From Granulosicoccus sp047634635 (GTDB lineage Bacteria > Pseudomonadota > Gammaproteobacteria > Granulosicoccales > Granulosicoccaceae), in the NCBI GenBank assembly GCA_047634635.1, contig JBLIIE010000004.1:1-64000 (forward strand): a DNA stretch of 64,000 bases. The letters are read 5' to 3'. Below, piece by piece: positions 26,201 to 35,087 of the stretch; the first letter of the stretch is position 1, and each line of letters begins with the position of its first letter. The position numbers were made by a program, and so were the translations under genes. The notes below the pieces were generated by a model. It saw only the letters and a program-made list of their open reading frames with translations, had not been told where the DNA came from and made no database searches.

Positions 26201-26408
26201 CACCAACCCTTCTGATTGATTTGTATATTTTGATCAAAGTGCGCCCTCACCGGACAATTTTTTTCATTCCTGAGCCAGCGCGAGTAGGGTTGGCTCCAGT
26301 TCGGCGGTGGATACTCTCAACCAGAGGTGCAACGGTATTGTTGCGTTTTTTATATCGCTACAGAAGCCGGATCTAAACATTGTTCAAAAAAACTGGAGGG
26401 TTTCAACT

Positions 26409-27386
26409 GTGTCAAAAACTCAAATCAAGGTTTGCCTTAGTGCCAGTATTGTAGCAACGGCGTTGTGCCTTGCTTGAGCGGCACACGCAGAAAAGTGGGA
26501 TATGCCTATGGCTTATTCTGCTTCTAACTTTCATTCAGATACAGGTGCGCAGTTTGCACAGTGTGTGACTACAGGTACCGCTGGTGATATCGAAATTATC
26601 ACTCATCCTGGTGGTAGTTTGTTTAAAGGTGGGGACATCAAGCGTGCAATTCAGACGGGTTAAGCACCAATAGGTGAGCGTCTGATGTCTGGACACCAGA
26701 ACGAAAATGCTGTTTTCGGTTTTGACTCTATTCCATTTTTAGCCGCATCTTTTGATGATTCAGCCAAATTGTTTGCTGCGGCTTGATCTACGATGTAAAA
26801 GTTACTTGATGAGCAAAACCTCGTTATGTTGTACGTTGTTGCCTGGCCACCACAAGGTCTGTATTTTAAGAAAGAAGTCAACTCTGTTGCAGATATGGAG
26901 GGTGTGAAATTCAGATCCTACAATAATGCAACTGCCCGATTAGTAGAGCTGACTGGCATGCTTCCGTTTAGCATTGAAGCTGCAGAAATTTCGCAGGCGT
27001 TTGCTACAAGTGTTGCCGAAGCAACGGTTTTGTCGGGCGCAACCGGTTATGACCGTAAAGTTTGGGAAAGTCTGACGCATTTCTACGAAGTTGATGCATG
27101 GCTTCCGTACAACTACGTCATGGTTAATAAAGAGGTATGGAAAGACACTAGTGATTCGAGCAAGGCTGTCATTCAGGGTTGTGCGCAAGTTGCAGAGCAT
27201 GCGGGTCAGTGGCGCTCTAAGGAATACACAGGTTTTACTATGGCTGAATTGGCAGCTGGTGGTATGACAGTAGGCCCTGCAGGTGATGCACTGGTTGCCG
27301 AACTGAGAGTTATAGGCGAAACCATGGCTGCTAAATGGCTAGAGGCTGCTACTGATTTCTTGGCTACTGATCAAAACACAGATTAA
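26409..27386 (+). pseudogene. TRAP transporter substrate-binding protein (DctP) with four in-frame stops
   Basis: From GTG 26409 one frame runs to 27386 and encodes a full DctP-type protein: signal sequence, EKWDMPMAYSASNFH, ITHPGGSLFKGGDIKRA, GFDSIPFLAASF, WPPQGLYFKKEVNSV, FRSYNNATAR and FYEVDAWLPYNYVMVNK. Stops interrupt it at 26475 (TGA), 26661 (TAA), 26784 (TGA) and 26796 (TAA), yet no frameshift is present. The last 186 codons (26826-27386) remain open but lack the signal peptide and the N-terminal lobe. It cannot make a working periplasmic protein without readthrough. Confidence 0.85.
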
Positions 27387-27419
27387 TAGGTTAACCGCAT
27401 TACAGACAAAGGTTGTTGT

Positions 27420-27914
27420 ATGACTACGTATCAACGTCTATGCAAATTTCTGGATGCTCATTACCTGGGTGGTGGTGTTTTAGCATCCTTTTTTCTGATC
27501 GCCATTCTTGTTTTAATTGTCGTGCAAATGCTGGCACGTTGGACAGGGCAGATGTTTAGTGGTGCACCAGATTACGCGGGTTACTGTATGGCAGCTGCTT
27601 CTTTTCTGGCTTTTGCGCATGCTCTTGATAGAGGAGCTCATATTCGTGTGAGCGTTCTGCTAAATGCACTGGGAAATAAAAAACGCTACAGGCTGGAAAT
27701 TTAGTGCTTTACGTTAGGTTCTGCCGCTGCAAGCTATCTTGCCTGGTACGCTGTTAAAGCAACCCAATGGTCGCATAAATTTAACGATATCAGTCAAGGG
27801 CAGGATGCGACACCCATGTTCTTGATTATGGTGGTGATGGTGTTTGTCTTGATAGCAGTGCCTGAATTGGCAACTTGGATACCGGACACAATGTGTGCAA
27901 ATCCACTGGGTTGA
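27420..27914 (+). pseudogene. TRAP transporter small permease (DctQ) with in-frame TAG
   Basis: The frame opens at ATG 27420 with membrane helices (LASFFLIAILVLIVVQMLARW, YCMAAASFLAFAHALDRGAHIRV). A TAG at 27702-27704 interrupts after RLEI, and the same frame continues with AAASYLAWYAVKATQWSHKFND and DATPMFLIMVVMVFVLI to TGA 27912. The KFNDISQGQDATP segment is typical of DctQ, so this was one gene. The start is 33 bases after the DctP pseudogene. No DctM large permease follows: the next gene is convergent. The last 20 codons look degenerate. Confidence 0.8.
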
Positions 27915-27976
27915 CGGTTCTGGACTAGGCGCTGCTATTGTCTGATTGTGAACGCCATTGAAAAGAGTTGTGTGTA

Positions 27977-30760
27977 TTACGCTGCTTTTTTGAAGCTGTC
28001 CTGTTGCAACCCGATAGCTTCTTCAATGGACATCGGTTTGCCGATATGATATCCCTGCGCGTATTGCACGCCGATTTCTGAAAGAACTTGGAGAATATCT
28101 TCGTCCTCGACAAATTCAGCTACTGTCTGGATTCCCATTGACTGTCCCACTTGGTGGATGGCTCTTACCATTTCACGGTCAATGGGGTTTTTGGCAATTT
28201 CCTTAACAAACTGTCCATCAATCTTAAGTATATCGACAGGTAGGTTTTTCAGATAACCAAACGAGCTGAGTCCTGAACCAAAGTCATCCAGTGCGATAAG
28301 AGATCCAAGACTTCTGATGCTGTTGATGAGATCAACAGCGATTGAAAAGTTAGAAATAGCAGCAGTCTCTGTTATCTCAAACCAGATTTTTGAAGGGTCT
28401 ACCTTATGGTGTTCCAATTGTTCTTGGATATAGTCTTTTAAGGATGGGTCCGCAGCTGATTGTCCTGACAGATTAATAGAGAAACTACAATCCTTACACA
28501 CGCCACCTTTGAGTTTAGCGACTATACAAAATGCGTTGCGTATTACCCATCTGTCGATCTCGCTCATCAAATCATACCTTTCGGCAGCTTGAATGAATTG
28601 CCACGGAGTGCTTAGAGAACCATCCGGATTTTTCAATCTTATTAGAAACTCATAGTGTTCGATTGGGTTGTTGCCACCGTTACATATCTCCTCAACAGAG
28701 GCGACGGCTTGTACGAGGAGCCTGAATTCATCGTCTTCAAGAGCTTTGCGTAAGCGGGGAAGCCAGCTGAGCTCTTCTGAACGTTCGGTGATTGCATCAT
28801 CGGTTGTGGAATATACAAATACACTGTTTCGTCCTGAATCCTTCGCCGCGTAACAAGCAATATCAGCTGATGCGAGCACACCCTTTAAGTTGTCGCAGGA
28901 TTCGTCAATATGAACCACACCAATACTTGCACGCACTGCGAAAGCCTTGTTGTCATACTGAAACACATAATTCTGAAAGAAGTCATAGATCCTCTGCGTA
29001 CGTACTGCAGCCTCTTCCTCATTCACGTCCTTGAGTATTAAACCAAATTCATCACCACCCAATCGTGATAGAACATCATTTTCGGAGGTGATCAAGTTCA
29101 GATTGGTTGTGAGGTCGATTAGAAGTTGATCCCCTGCAGCGTGACCGCAGGTGTCATTAATGACTTTGAATTGATCAAGATCCATATAACACAGTGCGTG
29201 TTGGGTATCTGAGCCAGGCAGATTGTTGACTAAGTCGGCAAGTACATTTTCAAAGAAATGTCTATTAGTACATCCAGTTAATGCATCATGATTAGCTTGG
29301 TAAGCTAGTTTCTTAGACAGCCTGCGCTCTTGACTAATATCTCGGAGGACGAGTACATGACCGGTAACGTTGTTTTCCGCGTTGACTGAACTTGTGATAG
29401 TTAAACGAAGGACAAAATCTGAGTTCTCTTTTGCCGGTGTGACATCGAACTCGTGTTTACTATTCGCGTATACATTTTCAAGCGCTTGTTTGATATTAAA
29501 GATGGAGAACTCATTTCCAACAAGGCGAAACTGTACGAAATTGTCCATTGATCGACCCAGAGTATCTGCGATAGTCGAGTTAAATTGAATCGCTGCCGCT
29601 GGATTAATATGAACAACTCGCATCTCTGAATCGAGAGCTATGATAGCGTCCTGCACGGTGTTTAAAGTTTTTTCAGCCCTTTCTCTTTCTTCAAAGAGAG
29701 CCGCTTGGGAGTTCTGTTGATCTTGTATGGCTGAACGTCTTGACAAAATGTATACGGTGAATAAGCTGGTAACAGCAAGTATAGTTAGTAGCGCTGTGAG
29801 GAAGTAGATAAGCGTTGGTTTGGTAAAACCCAAGTCATGTTGAAGGTTAAACGTCAGTGATGAGTTGCCAATATTCCAGACTATGTTTTCTGCTTTGCGC
29901 AAGTAAATTGAAGTAAAGTAGGCAGGCTCTGGTTCGATGCCTAGTTGGCCGAATACCATTGTAGATATATCTGCATTTTTGATTCTAGCTACAACATCAA
30001 AGCGTTTGATGTTTGGATTTACACTTGCTACGAGTGCATCCATGTCGATGCTGATCCAAAAACCACCGGCTGACTGATTTATTCGTGCAGCAGGCATTGA
30101 TGGAGCCAAGTTTCCTCGATAGACAGGTGCAAAGATAACCATGTCACCGCCTGCTGGCCATTGGGCTGGTAAGGTTGCAAGCAAAGATGTATTCGAAGCG
30201 GTGATGCCAGCTAGTTTATTGCGTAAGTTAGCAACAACTGATAAGTCAGCTCCAAGTAGTCGAGCATTCTCAGGTTCAAGTGGCTCTAGGTTGGATATGG
30301 GGTAATACGAGTCTAGCGTTTTACGCGGTTTTGGTAGTCCGTGCTGGTTGATATCGGTAATTTTGAAATTAAATAGTCCTTTTTCACTCATACGTTCTTC
30401 AAACACTATCCTGTCGCTTTCTGTAACATACTCGTAGCGTCCCACACTCTCAATGAAATCTGTCTGAGAACGCAACTCCTTTGCGTACAGGGATAATTCG
30501 TTATCTGTTAAATCAGTAGATGCGTAATGGAGTCCGATCAAGGATGACATTATCGTATTTAATACTTCTATTTTTTTACTAATATCGTGAGTGATCTGAC
30601 TTGTACTTTCTTTAATACGATTGTTCTGATTGTGGTAGTTCAATGTATACGTTGTGTACAGAAGCGCAGGGATTGCGATAAAAACAAGAAATATCACTGC
30701 AACTGCAACGGGAGAACCGACAGAATGTCGGATCACCGCAGTTGGAGAAAGGTATTTCAT
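27977..30760 (-). CDS. CHASE-PAS-GGDEF-EAL membrane c-di-GMP protein
   Basis: The ATG at 30760 (927 residues) is preferred over a TTG at 30784 that overlaps the upstream gene. Order: transmembrane helix (VAVAVIFLVFIAIPALLY), periplasmic CHASE-type sensor of about 270 residues, second helix (FLTALLTILAVTSLFTVYIL), PAS domain, GGDEF with intact RLGGDEF, and an EAL domain with the metal and base residues present (EFLIRL, FEITE, LDDFG, LKIDG, AEFVE, YAQGY). It may both make and degrade c-di-GMP. One base separates it from the binding-protein gene upstream, implying a ligand-sensing pair. Confidence 0.92.
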   Translation of the reverse strand: MKYLSPTAVIRHSVGSPVAVAVIFLVFIAIPALLYTTYTLNYHNQNNRIKESTSQITHDISKKIEVLNTIMSSLIGLHYASTDLTDNELSLYAKELRSQTDFIESVGRYEYVTESDRIVFEERMSEKGLFNFKITDINQHGLPKPRKTLDSYYPISNLEPLEPENARLLGADLSVVANLRNKLAGITASNTSLLATLPAQWPAGGDMVIFAPVYRGNLAPSMPAARINQSAGGFWISIDMDALVASVNPNIKRFDVVARIKNADISTMVFGQLGIEPEPAYFTSIYLRKAENIVWNIGNSSLTFNLQHDLGFTKPTLIYFLTALLTILAVTSLFTVYILSRRSAIQDQQNSQAALFEERERAEKTLNTVQDAIIALDSEMRVVHINPAAAIQFNSTIADTLGRSMDNFVQFRLVGNEFSIFNIKQALENVYANSKHEFDVTPAKENSDFVLRLTITSSVNAENNVTGHVLVLRDISQERRLSKKLAYQANHDALTGCTNRHFFENVLADLVNNLPGSDTQHALCYMDLDQFKVINDTCGHAAGDQLLIDLTTNLNLITSENDVLSRLGGDEFGLILKDVNEEEAAVRTQRIYDFFQNYVFQYDNKAFAVRASIGVVHIDESCDNLKGVLASADIACYAAKDSGRNSVFVYSTTDDAITERSEELSWLPRLRKALEDDEFRLLVQAVASVEEICNGGNNPIEHYEFLIRLKNPDGSLSTPWQFIQAAERYDLMSEIDRWVIRNAFCIVAKLKGGVCKDCSFSINLSGQSAADPSLKDYIQEQLEHHKVDPSKIWFEITETAAISNFSIAVDLINSIRSLGSLIALDDFGSGLSSFGYLKNLPVDILKIDGQFVKEIAKNPIDREMVRAIHQVGQSMGIQTVAEFVEDEDILQVLSEIGVQYAQGYHIGKPMSIEEAIGLQQDSFKKAA

Positions 30761-30761
30761 C

Positions 30762-31748
30762 CTACTGAAATTTCTTTGCGCCAACTAAACTGGATTGTTT
30801 AAGATCAATCCCTAATTCAAGAAGTAGCGCTTCATTAGTCCATGTATCCCAGCGCCTGTTTGTCACCAATGGAATGTCTATAGCTCTTACACCGTTAAGA
30901 ATAGCGATGGCTGAAGCTGCAGCCCATTCGCCGTGCTCCTCTGCCACTTTTGTGTAGCCTATTGCGGCATAGGGCATCATCCATTCATGATTCGTTAAAC
31001 TCAGTGTTCGAGTCGTTTTTTCAGCCCATGCAGAGGCTTCTTGTTCGCTGAATTTAGCGATGCCTGAGCTACTGCCCATTACGACTAAGTCGTATGTTTG
31101 CGCTAGTTCTAAACCTTCTTTCCATTCGTCGAAGTCTTCAGCCAGTATTCTGTCAACGGTCATTTCCAATGATTCGGCGGTAGTTTTGACGCGGCTGAAA
31201 TTTTTAATTTCGCTGAGTGTGCTTGCTCCCAGATAGGCAATTCGAATCGGGTGGTCTTCTGGGATCCCAGCCATGCGGACACCTTCCTTTAGCATGGGTT
31301 TGATAGGTGCAATTTCCACAATACCTGTGACATTACTGGCAGGGAAACCGTATTCGTCTACTGTCCAATTGATGCCTGAAAAAACAACGGGTATTTCTTT
31401 ATCAAGCAGATGCGGGACTATGAGGTATTTTGCGGCGTTGTCATCTGAAGTAATGACGACATCAGGCTTCAAGTTCTTTATTAAATCATAGGCTGCTTGG
31501 CCTGCTGCAACTTTCTGCTCCGGCGATTTGCGTCGCTTCGTGTCCATATAGAACTCGGTAATGTTGCATTGCTCTTGGAGGCGTTCACGCAGGCCTCGTT
31601 CAACTCCATCTGACCACGAATACCCAACATGGTAAGAAGCGACATAAAGGCAGGAGGGTTTGTTGCTGGATTGAGCGAAGCTTACCGAGCTGAATGCTAT
31701 CAGCATGCTCGCCAATGGGATAACACCGAGTGACAGTCTTACATTCAT
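30762..31748 (-). CDS. ABC-type substrate-binding-like protein paired with the GGDEF-EAL protein
   Basis: The 328-residue protein has a signal peptide (SLGVIPLASMLIAFSSVSFAQ) and the periplasmic binding fold seen in the ABC_sub_bind group (LYVASYHVGYSWSDGVERGL, DVVITSDDNAAKYLIVP, PVVFSGINW, IRIAYLGAST). No transporter genes accompany it. Its stop lies one base before the start of the CHASE-PAS-GGDEF-EAL gene, so its likely job is to present a ligand to that sensor rather than to an importer. The ligand is unknown. Confidence 0.82.
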   Translation of the reverse strand: MNVRLSLGVIPLASMLIAFSSVSFAQSSNKPSCLYVASYHVGYSWSDGVERGLRERLQEQCNITEFYMDTKRRKSPEQKVAAGQAAYDLIKNLKPDVVITSDDNAAKYLIVPHLLDKEIPVVFSGINWTVDEYGFPASNVTGIVEIAPIKPMLKEGVRMAGIPEDHPIRIAYLGASTLSEIKNFSRVKTTAESLEMTVDRILAEDFDEWKEGLELAQTYDLVVMGSSSGIAKFSEQEASAWAEKTTRTLSLTNHEWMMPYAAIGYTKVAEEHGEWAAASAIAILNGVRAIDIPLVTNRRWDTWTNEALLLELGIDLKQSSLVGAKKFQ

Positions 31749-31957
31749 TTGCTGATACTTCCGTAGTTTGAGCCTCGAGAGGCACTAGTACGGGTAGTAG
31801 CGGCTGATTAGGAAGACTGTGAATAGCTCATAGGTAAGATCTCCTACTGTGTGAGTGTTGAATGACCCTCAATTCAAGCTAAATGAGTGAGGTGATCTCC
31901 AAGCAGGTTGTCATTGATCGGTATTTCAGACTCCACTGTCTTTGCGTCATCACGAGA

Positions 31958-32185
31958 CTAGCCTTTCGTAAATGCTTCAATGCCAGCACGAAAAGCGTTA
32001 CTTAGGCGTCGTCCTAAAGCTTTCAAGGTTTCTGGGCGCCCTAGGTCCAGGCCTATCTTGCTACCCCAAAGAACATAGGCGATAAAAATTATGGCCGCGG
32101 GCCAGGCTACAATAACCAGAAACACCGAAATAACAATATTGACGGTGCTCCAGCTTGGTGCAAGTTGTTGTTTGATATCGTTCAT
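31958..32185 (-). CDS. Small single-helix membrane protein
   Basis: The ATG at 32185 gives 75 residues and has TTGGAG eight bases upstream; a TTG read as a start at 32197 is part of that ribosome-binding site and is rejected. One transmembrane segment is clear (VNIVISVFLVIVAWPAAIIFIAYVLW), followed by a basic amphipathic tail (LKALGRRLSNAFRAGIEAF). No family is recognised. It lies on the same strand as the UspA and SulP genes and is 107 bases after UspA, so it may be the last gene of that unit. Confidence 0.6.
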   Translation of the reverse strand: MNDIKQQLAPSWSTVNIVISVFLVIVAWPAAIIFIAYVLWGSKIGLDLGRPETLKALGRRLSNAFRAGIEAFTKG

Positions 32186-32292
32186 GTGGTTCTCCAAATA
32201 CAGTGTGAAGTTGTTTTAACGCTGTTATTTCATCGCGCTCGTGACAACTACCCTACGCCAAATAACATAGAGCCAGAATCCTAAAAATCAAT

Positions 32293-33147
32293 TTATCGGA
32301 ATAATAATACAGGCACTTTGCAAGAACGAATCATTTCGGTGGTGGTGGATCCGATAATCAGGTTTCTTATGCGTGAATGGCCGTAGGCTCCCATTAGCAA
32401 TAAGTCGATGTTTTCTTGTTCGACTTTTGCGGCAATGGCCATTTCAGTGTGTCCAGCCACGATTTCACCAGTGACGTTATATCCGCCATTTTTTAATGTC
32501 GCAACAGCACCCTCAAGCTGACGCCTTTGCTCGATAGAATCGACACCGACGCTAAGTACAAGGCATTCAAGAAAGTTGTATTGTTTTTGCGTTGCGAAAT
32601 ACTCTATTGCTTTCAATGAGCTGGGACCGCCATCAAACGCGACAAGCACTTTCTTGATGGGTTGGAAACTACGAGACGCGACAAGAACAGGAAGTCTTGT
32701 AGAGCGGACTACGCGTTCAAGGTTAGACCCCAGGTGACCTGAATCAAAATCTGCAGCCTCTCCGCGCTTGCCTATGACAATAAGGCTAGCGTCTTTCTCA
32801 AGTGTATGGACACTCTCTACAATTTCACCATTTCGAAGCTTAGTGGTAACTGACATGACGCCTCGTTGACGCAGAAGGGCTTCAGCATCTTCCAATATTG
32901 CTCGTCCTCGCTTCTGGGCTAGTCTTGCTTTTTGAGCATCTAACTCCACCAGCTCACTCAGCAAGGACGAACGTGCACCCAGTCCAATGCTGCCACTCAA
33001 GTTCGAGGGTTCGCTAGAGACATCACGGCGCCCGAGGACGTGCATAACGTCAACCTTGGACGGAGAAAATTCAGCGATCCAGGCGGCGTGCTCACACACG
33101 CTGGCTGAATAGGCTGAACCATCTATAACGGCTAAAATATTCGTCAT
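32293..33147 (-). CDS. Tandem UspA universal stress protein
   Basis: The ATG at 33147 (284 residues, MTNILAVIDGS) is preferred over a TTG at 33168 overlapping the SulP gene. Two UspA domains are present: the first with ILAVIDGSAYS and IVIGKRG, the second with KVLVAFDGGPSS and the nucleotide-binding LLLMGAYGHSRIRNLIIGSTT. The complete G-2x-G-9x-G-S/T-type loop in the second domain suggests ATP binding there. UspA genes directly after SulP transporters are common, and a role in regulating the transporter is inferred. Confidence 0.9.
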   Translation of the reverse strand: MTNILAVIDGSAYSASVCEHAAWIAEFSPSKVDVMHVLGRRDVSSEPSNLSGSIGLGARSSLLSELVELDAQKARLAQKRGRAILEDAEALLRQRGVMSVTTKLRNGEIVESVHTLEKDASLIVIGKRGEAADFDSGHLGSNLERVVRSTRLPVLVASRSFQPIKKVLVAFDGGPSSLKAIEYFATQKQYNFLECLVLSVGVDSIEQRRQLEGAVATLKNGGYNVTGEIVAGHTEMAIAAKVEQENIDLLLMGAYGHSRIRNLIIGSTTTEMIRSCKVPVLLFR

Positions 33148-33164
33148 GTTCGCAGCCCCTAAGT

Positions 33165-34655
33165 TCAATGTTTCATCATATCGTCAAGTGCACCTGGTTT
33201 GTCGTGAATTGCTAGCTGATCCACGATAGTTTCGCTGGCTTTATTTAAACCAATGATTTCCACCTCGCTACCTTCACGACGATACTTCATTACGACCATA
33301 TCCATTGCCTGAACGCTACTGATATCCCAGATATGAGCATTGCTTACATCAATTACAATCGTATCCAGGGATTCTTTGAAATCGAAAGACGCGGTGAATT
33401 CGTCGCTGGATGCAAAGAAAAGCTGACCTTCAATAAGATAGGTACGCTTTAGCCCGTTTTCAGAGAGCGTGGAGGTTACGCGGAATATCTGGGATATTTT
33501 CCAGGCAAAGAAAATACCCGAGAACAAGACACCCACAAGTACTCCTAACGCCAGATTGTGCGTCGCGACGACCACAATCACGGTTGCCAACATGACAACG
33601 GACGAGCTTCTCGGGTGGTCTTTGAGATTTACAATAGACGACCAGCTGAACGTTCCGATGGATACCATAATCATGATGGCCACCAGAGCTGCCATTGGAA
33701 TTTGTTTAACCCAATCGCCTAAAAAGACAATCATTAACAGCAAGAACAGGCCAGCACAGAAGGTTGATAGGCGGCCGCGGCCTCCAGATTTCACGTTAAT
33801 TATTGATTGGCCAATCATGGCACAGCCGGCCATACCCCCAATGAAACCAGTGGCTGTGTTGGCGATACCTTGGCCGATGCACTCTCGATTTTTGTCACTT
33901 CTTGTATCAGTGAGCTCATCAACGATAGATGCAGTCATTAATGATTCAAGCAGACCCACAGCTGCTACGGCCGCAGAGTAGGGCAGTATGATTTTGAGTG
34001 TTTCCAGATTCAGTGGAATGTCCGGGAGCAGGAAAATTGGCAAGCTGTCTGGTAATTCGCCCATATCACCGACGGTTCTTATGTCCAGGCTCAAAGCCAG
34101 TGATACCCCCGTTAGTACAACGATGCATACTAAAGGTGAGGGCACTATTGACGTTAAACGGGGCAATAGATAGATTATGCCGAGACCAGCCGCCACCATA
34201 ATGTAGGTCAGATTGGGGACATCAATTAACTCAGGTAGCTGGGCCATGAAAATCAAAATAGCCAGAGCGTTAACAAAGCCAGTCATAACCGACCGTGAGA
34301 CGAATTTCATCACAACGCCTAGTTTTAATATTCCAGCTACAATTTGTAATAGGCCGGCAAGTACGGTGGCAGCAAGCAAGTACTCTAAGCCGTATTCCTT
34401 GACTAGAGTAACCATCAGCACCGCGGTAGCAGCAGTAGCGGCAGAGATCATCCCGGGTCGACCACCAGTTATTGACACAATCACTGCAATTGAAAACGAC
34501 GCATAAAGGCCGACCTTTGGGTCTACACCTGCAATTATGGAAAAGGCGATGGCTTCAGGGATAAGAGCAAGTGCTACGACAAGTCCAGCGAGGACATCGG
34601 CTCGAATATTGCCAAACCACTCTAATTGCCACTGGGCAAGAGAATCTGTATTCAC
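33165..34655 (-). CDS. SulP family anion transporter with STAS domain
   Basis: This 496-residue protein has about ten or more transmembrane helices, the SulP signature near the N-terminus (LAGLVVALALIPEAIAFSIIAGVDP), a GGMAGCAMIGQSIINVKSGGRGRLS segment and a C-terminal STAS domain (IDVSNAHIWDISSVQAMD, with the Ser of the STAS loop). It could carry sulfate, bicarbonate or another anion; the substrate cannot be decided from this sequence. The GTG start at 34655 is accepted because translation from it begins with a typical soluble N-terminus. UspA follows within 17 bases. Confidence 0.9.
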   Translation of the reverse strand: MNTDSLAQWQLEWFGNIRADVLAGLVVALALIPEAIAFSIIAGVDPKVGLYASFSIAVIVSITGGRPGMISAATAATAVLMVTLVKEYGLEYLLAATVLAGLLQIVAGILKLGVVMKFVSRSVMTGFVNALAILIFMAQLPELIDVPNLTYIMVAAGLGIIYLLPRLTSIVPSPLVCIVVLTGVSLALSLDIRTVGDMGELPDSLPIFLLPDIPLNLETLKIILPYSAAVAAVGLLESLMTASIVDELTDTRSDKNRECIGQGIANTATGFIGGMAGCAMIGQSIINVKSGGRGRLSTFCAGLFLLLMIVFLGDWVKQIPMAALVAIMIMVSIGTFSWSSIVNLKDHPRSSSVVMLATVIVVVATHNLALGVLVGVLFSGIFFAWKISQIFRVTSTLSENGLKRTYLIEGQLFFASSDEFTASFDFKESLDTIVIDVSNAHIWDISSVQAMDMVVMKYRREGSEVEIIGLNKASETIVDQLAIHDKPGALDDMMKH

Positions 34656-34794
34656 GATAAGGGTCTTTACTCAAAAAGTTGTGAGTTGGTATGCACGCAG
34701 CAGGCCTTGATAGACGGTTTGTGCAGTCGAATTTGGAAATTGAACGGTAGTGGACGTATAAATGAGCAACAAAACGCTTGCCTAGCGTATACTT

Positions 34795-34910
34795 ATAGTC
34801 CGAAGGTCGCAGCAGTGAAGCGGAATACGGACTGTAGCGCATACATTTGCACAGCGGTGAGACCTGAGAGCGATTGTCCTTTGCCTAAGACGTAATGCAA
34901 AGGCTTTTTT
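34795..34910 (+). ncRNA. Candidate small RNA ending in an intrinsic terminator
   Basis: A plus-strand transcript ending at the terminator would carry an AGTCCG...CGGACT hairpin (34797-34833) then the terminator hairpin. TATACT/TATAGT at 34788-34799 could act as -10 boxes, but no good -35 was found, so the 5' end is a guess. No known RNA family was recognised. It may instead be the end of a transcript antisense to sulP. Confidence 0.35.
34878..34910 (+). terminator. Orphan intrinsic terminator
   Basis: CCTTTGC (34878-34884) pairs perfectly with GCAAAGG (34897-34903) around a 12-base loop, followed by C and six T. This is a good rho-independent terminator on the plus strand, but the flanking gene on the left is on the minus strand, so no coding gene uses it. 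Confidence 0.75.
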
Positions 34911-35087
34911 AATGCGCCTATTGCGCTTGACTATCGCAAGAGCTGACTTTGTGGCAATTCCGACACTTCTTTTACAAATATCGTAAGGGTTTCCGAGCGC
35001 ATTGCAGCTTGACGTCGTTAAACATTTTGTAGCCAAAATGCTGCTGTCGATAAAAAGTAGAAGAAAATTCAAGGTGATAAAAGACGT

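Larger units (their letters stand above)
34656..35087. other. 432-base intergenic region with orphan terminator
   Basis: This lies between the starts of the minus-strand SulP gene and the plus-strand repeat-rich gene. A plus-strand open frame at 34626-34895 begins inside sulP and looks random. The notable content is the plus-strand terminator at 34878-34910 with no gene upstream, plus an AGTCCG/CGGACT inverted pair at 34797-34802 and 34828-34833. The right third should hold the promoter of the next gene. Confidence 0.6.

Noticed and set aside
33469..33981. 170-codon plus-strand frame inside the SulP gene
   Set aside because: It is antisense to a well-conserved transporter and has no recognisable protein features.
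34626..34895. 89-codon plus-strand frame across the SulP start region
   Set aside because: It begins inside sulP on the other strand and ends inside the terminator hairpin; the composition looks random.
34795..34910. Known riboswitch or 4.5S RNA in the intergenic region
   Set aside because: I compared it from memory with cobalamin, SAM and SRP RNA motifs; only short chance matches (such as GAGACCTG) were found and the core is absent.
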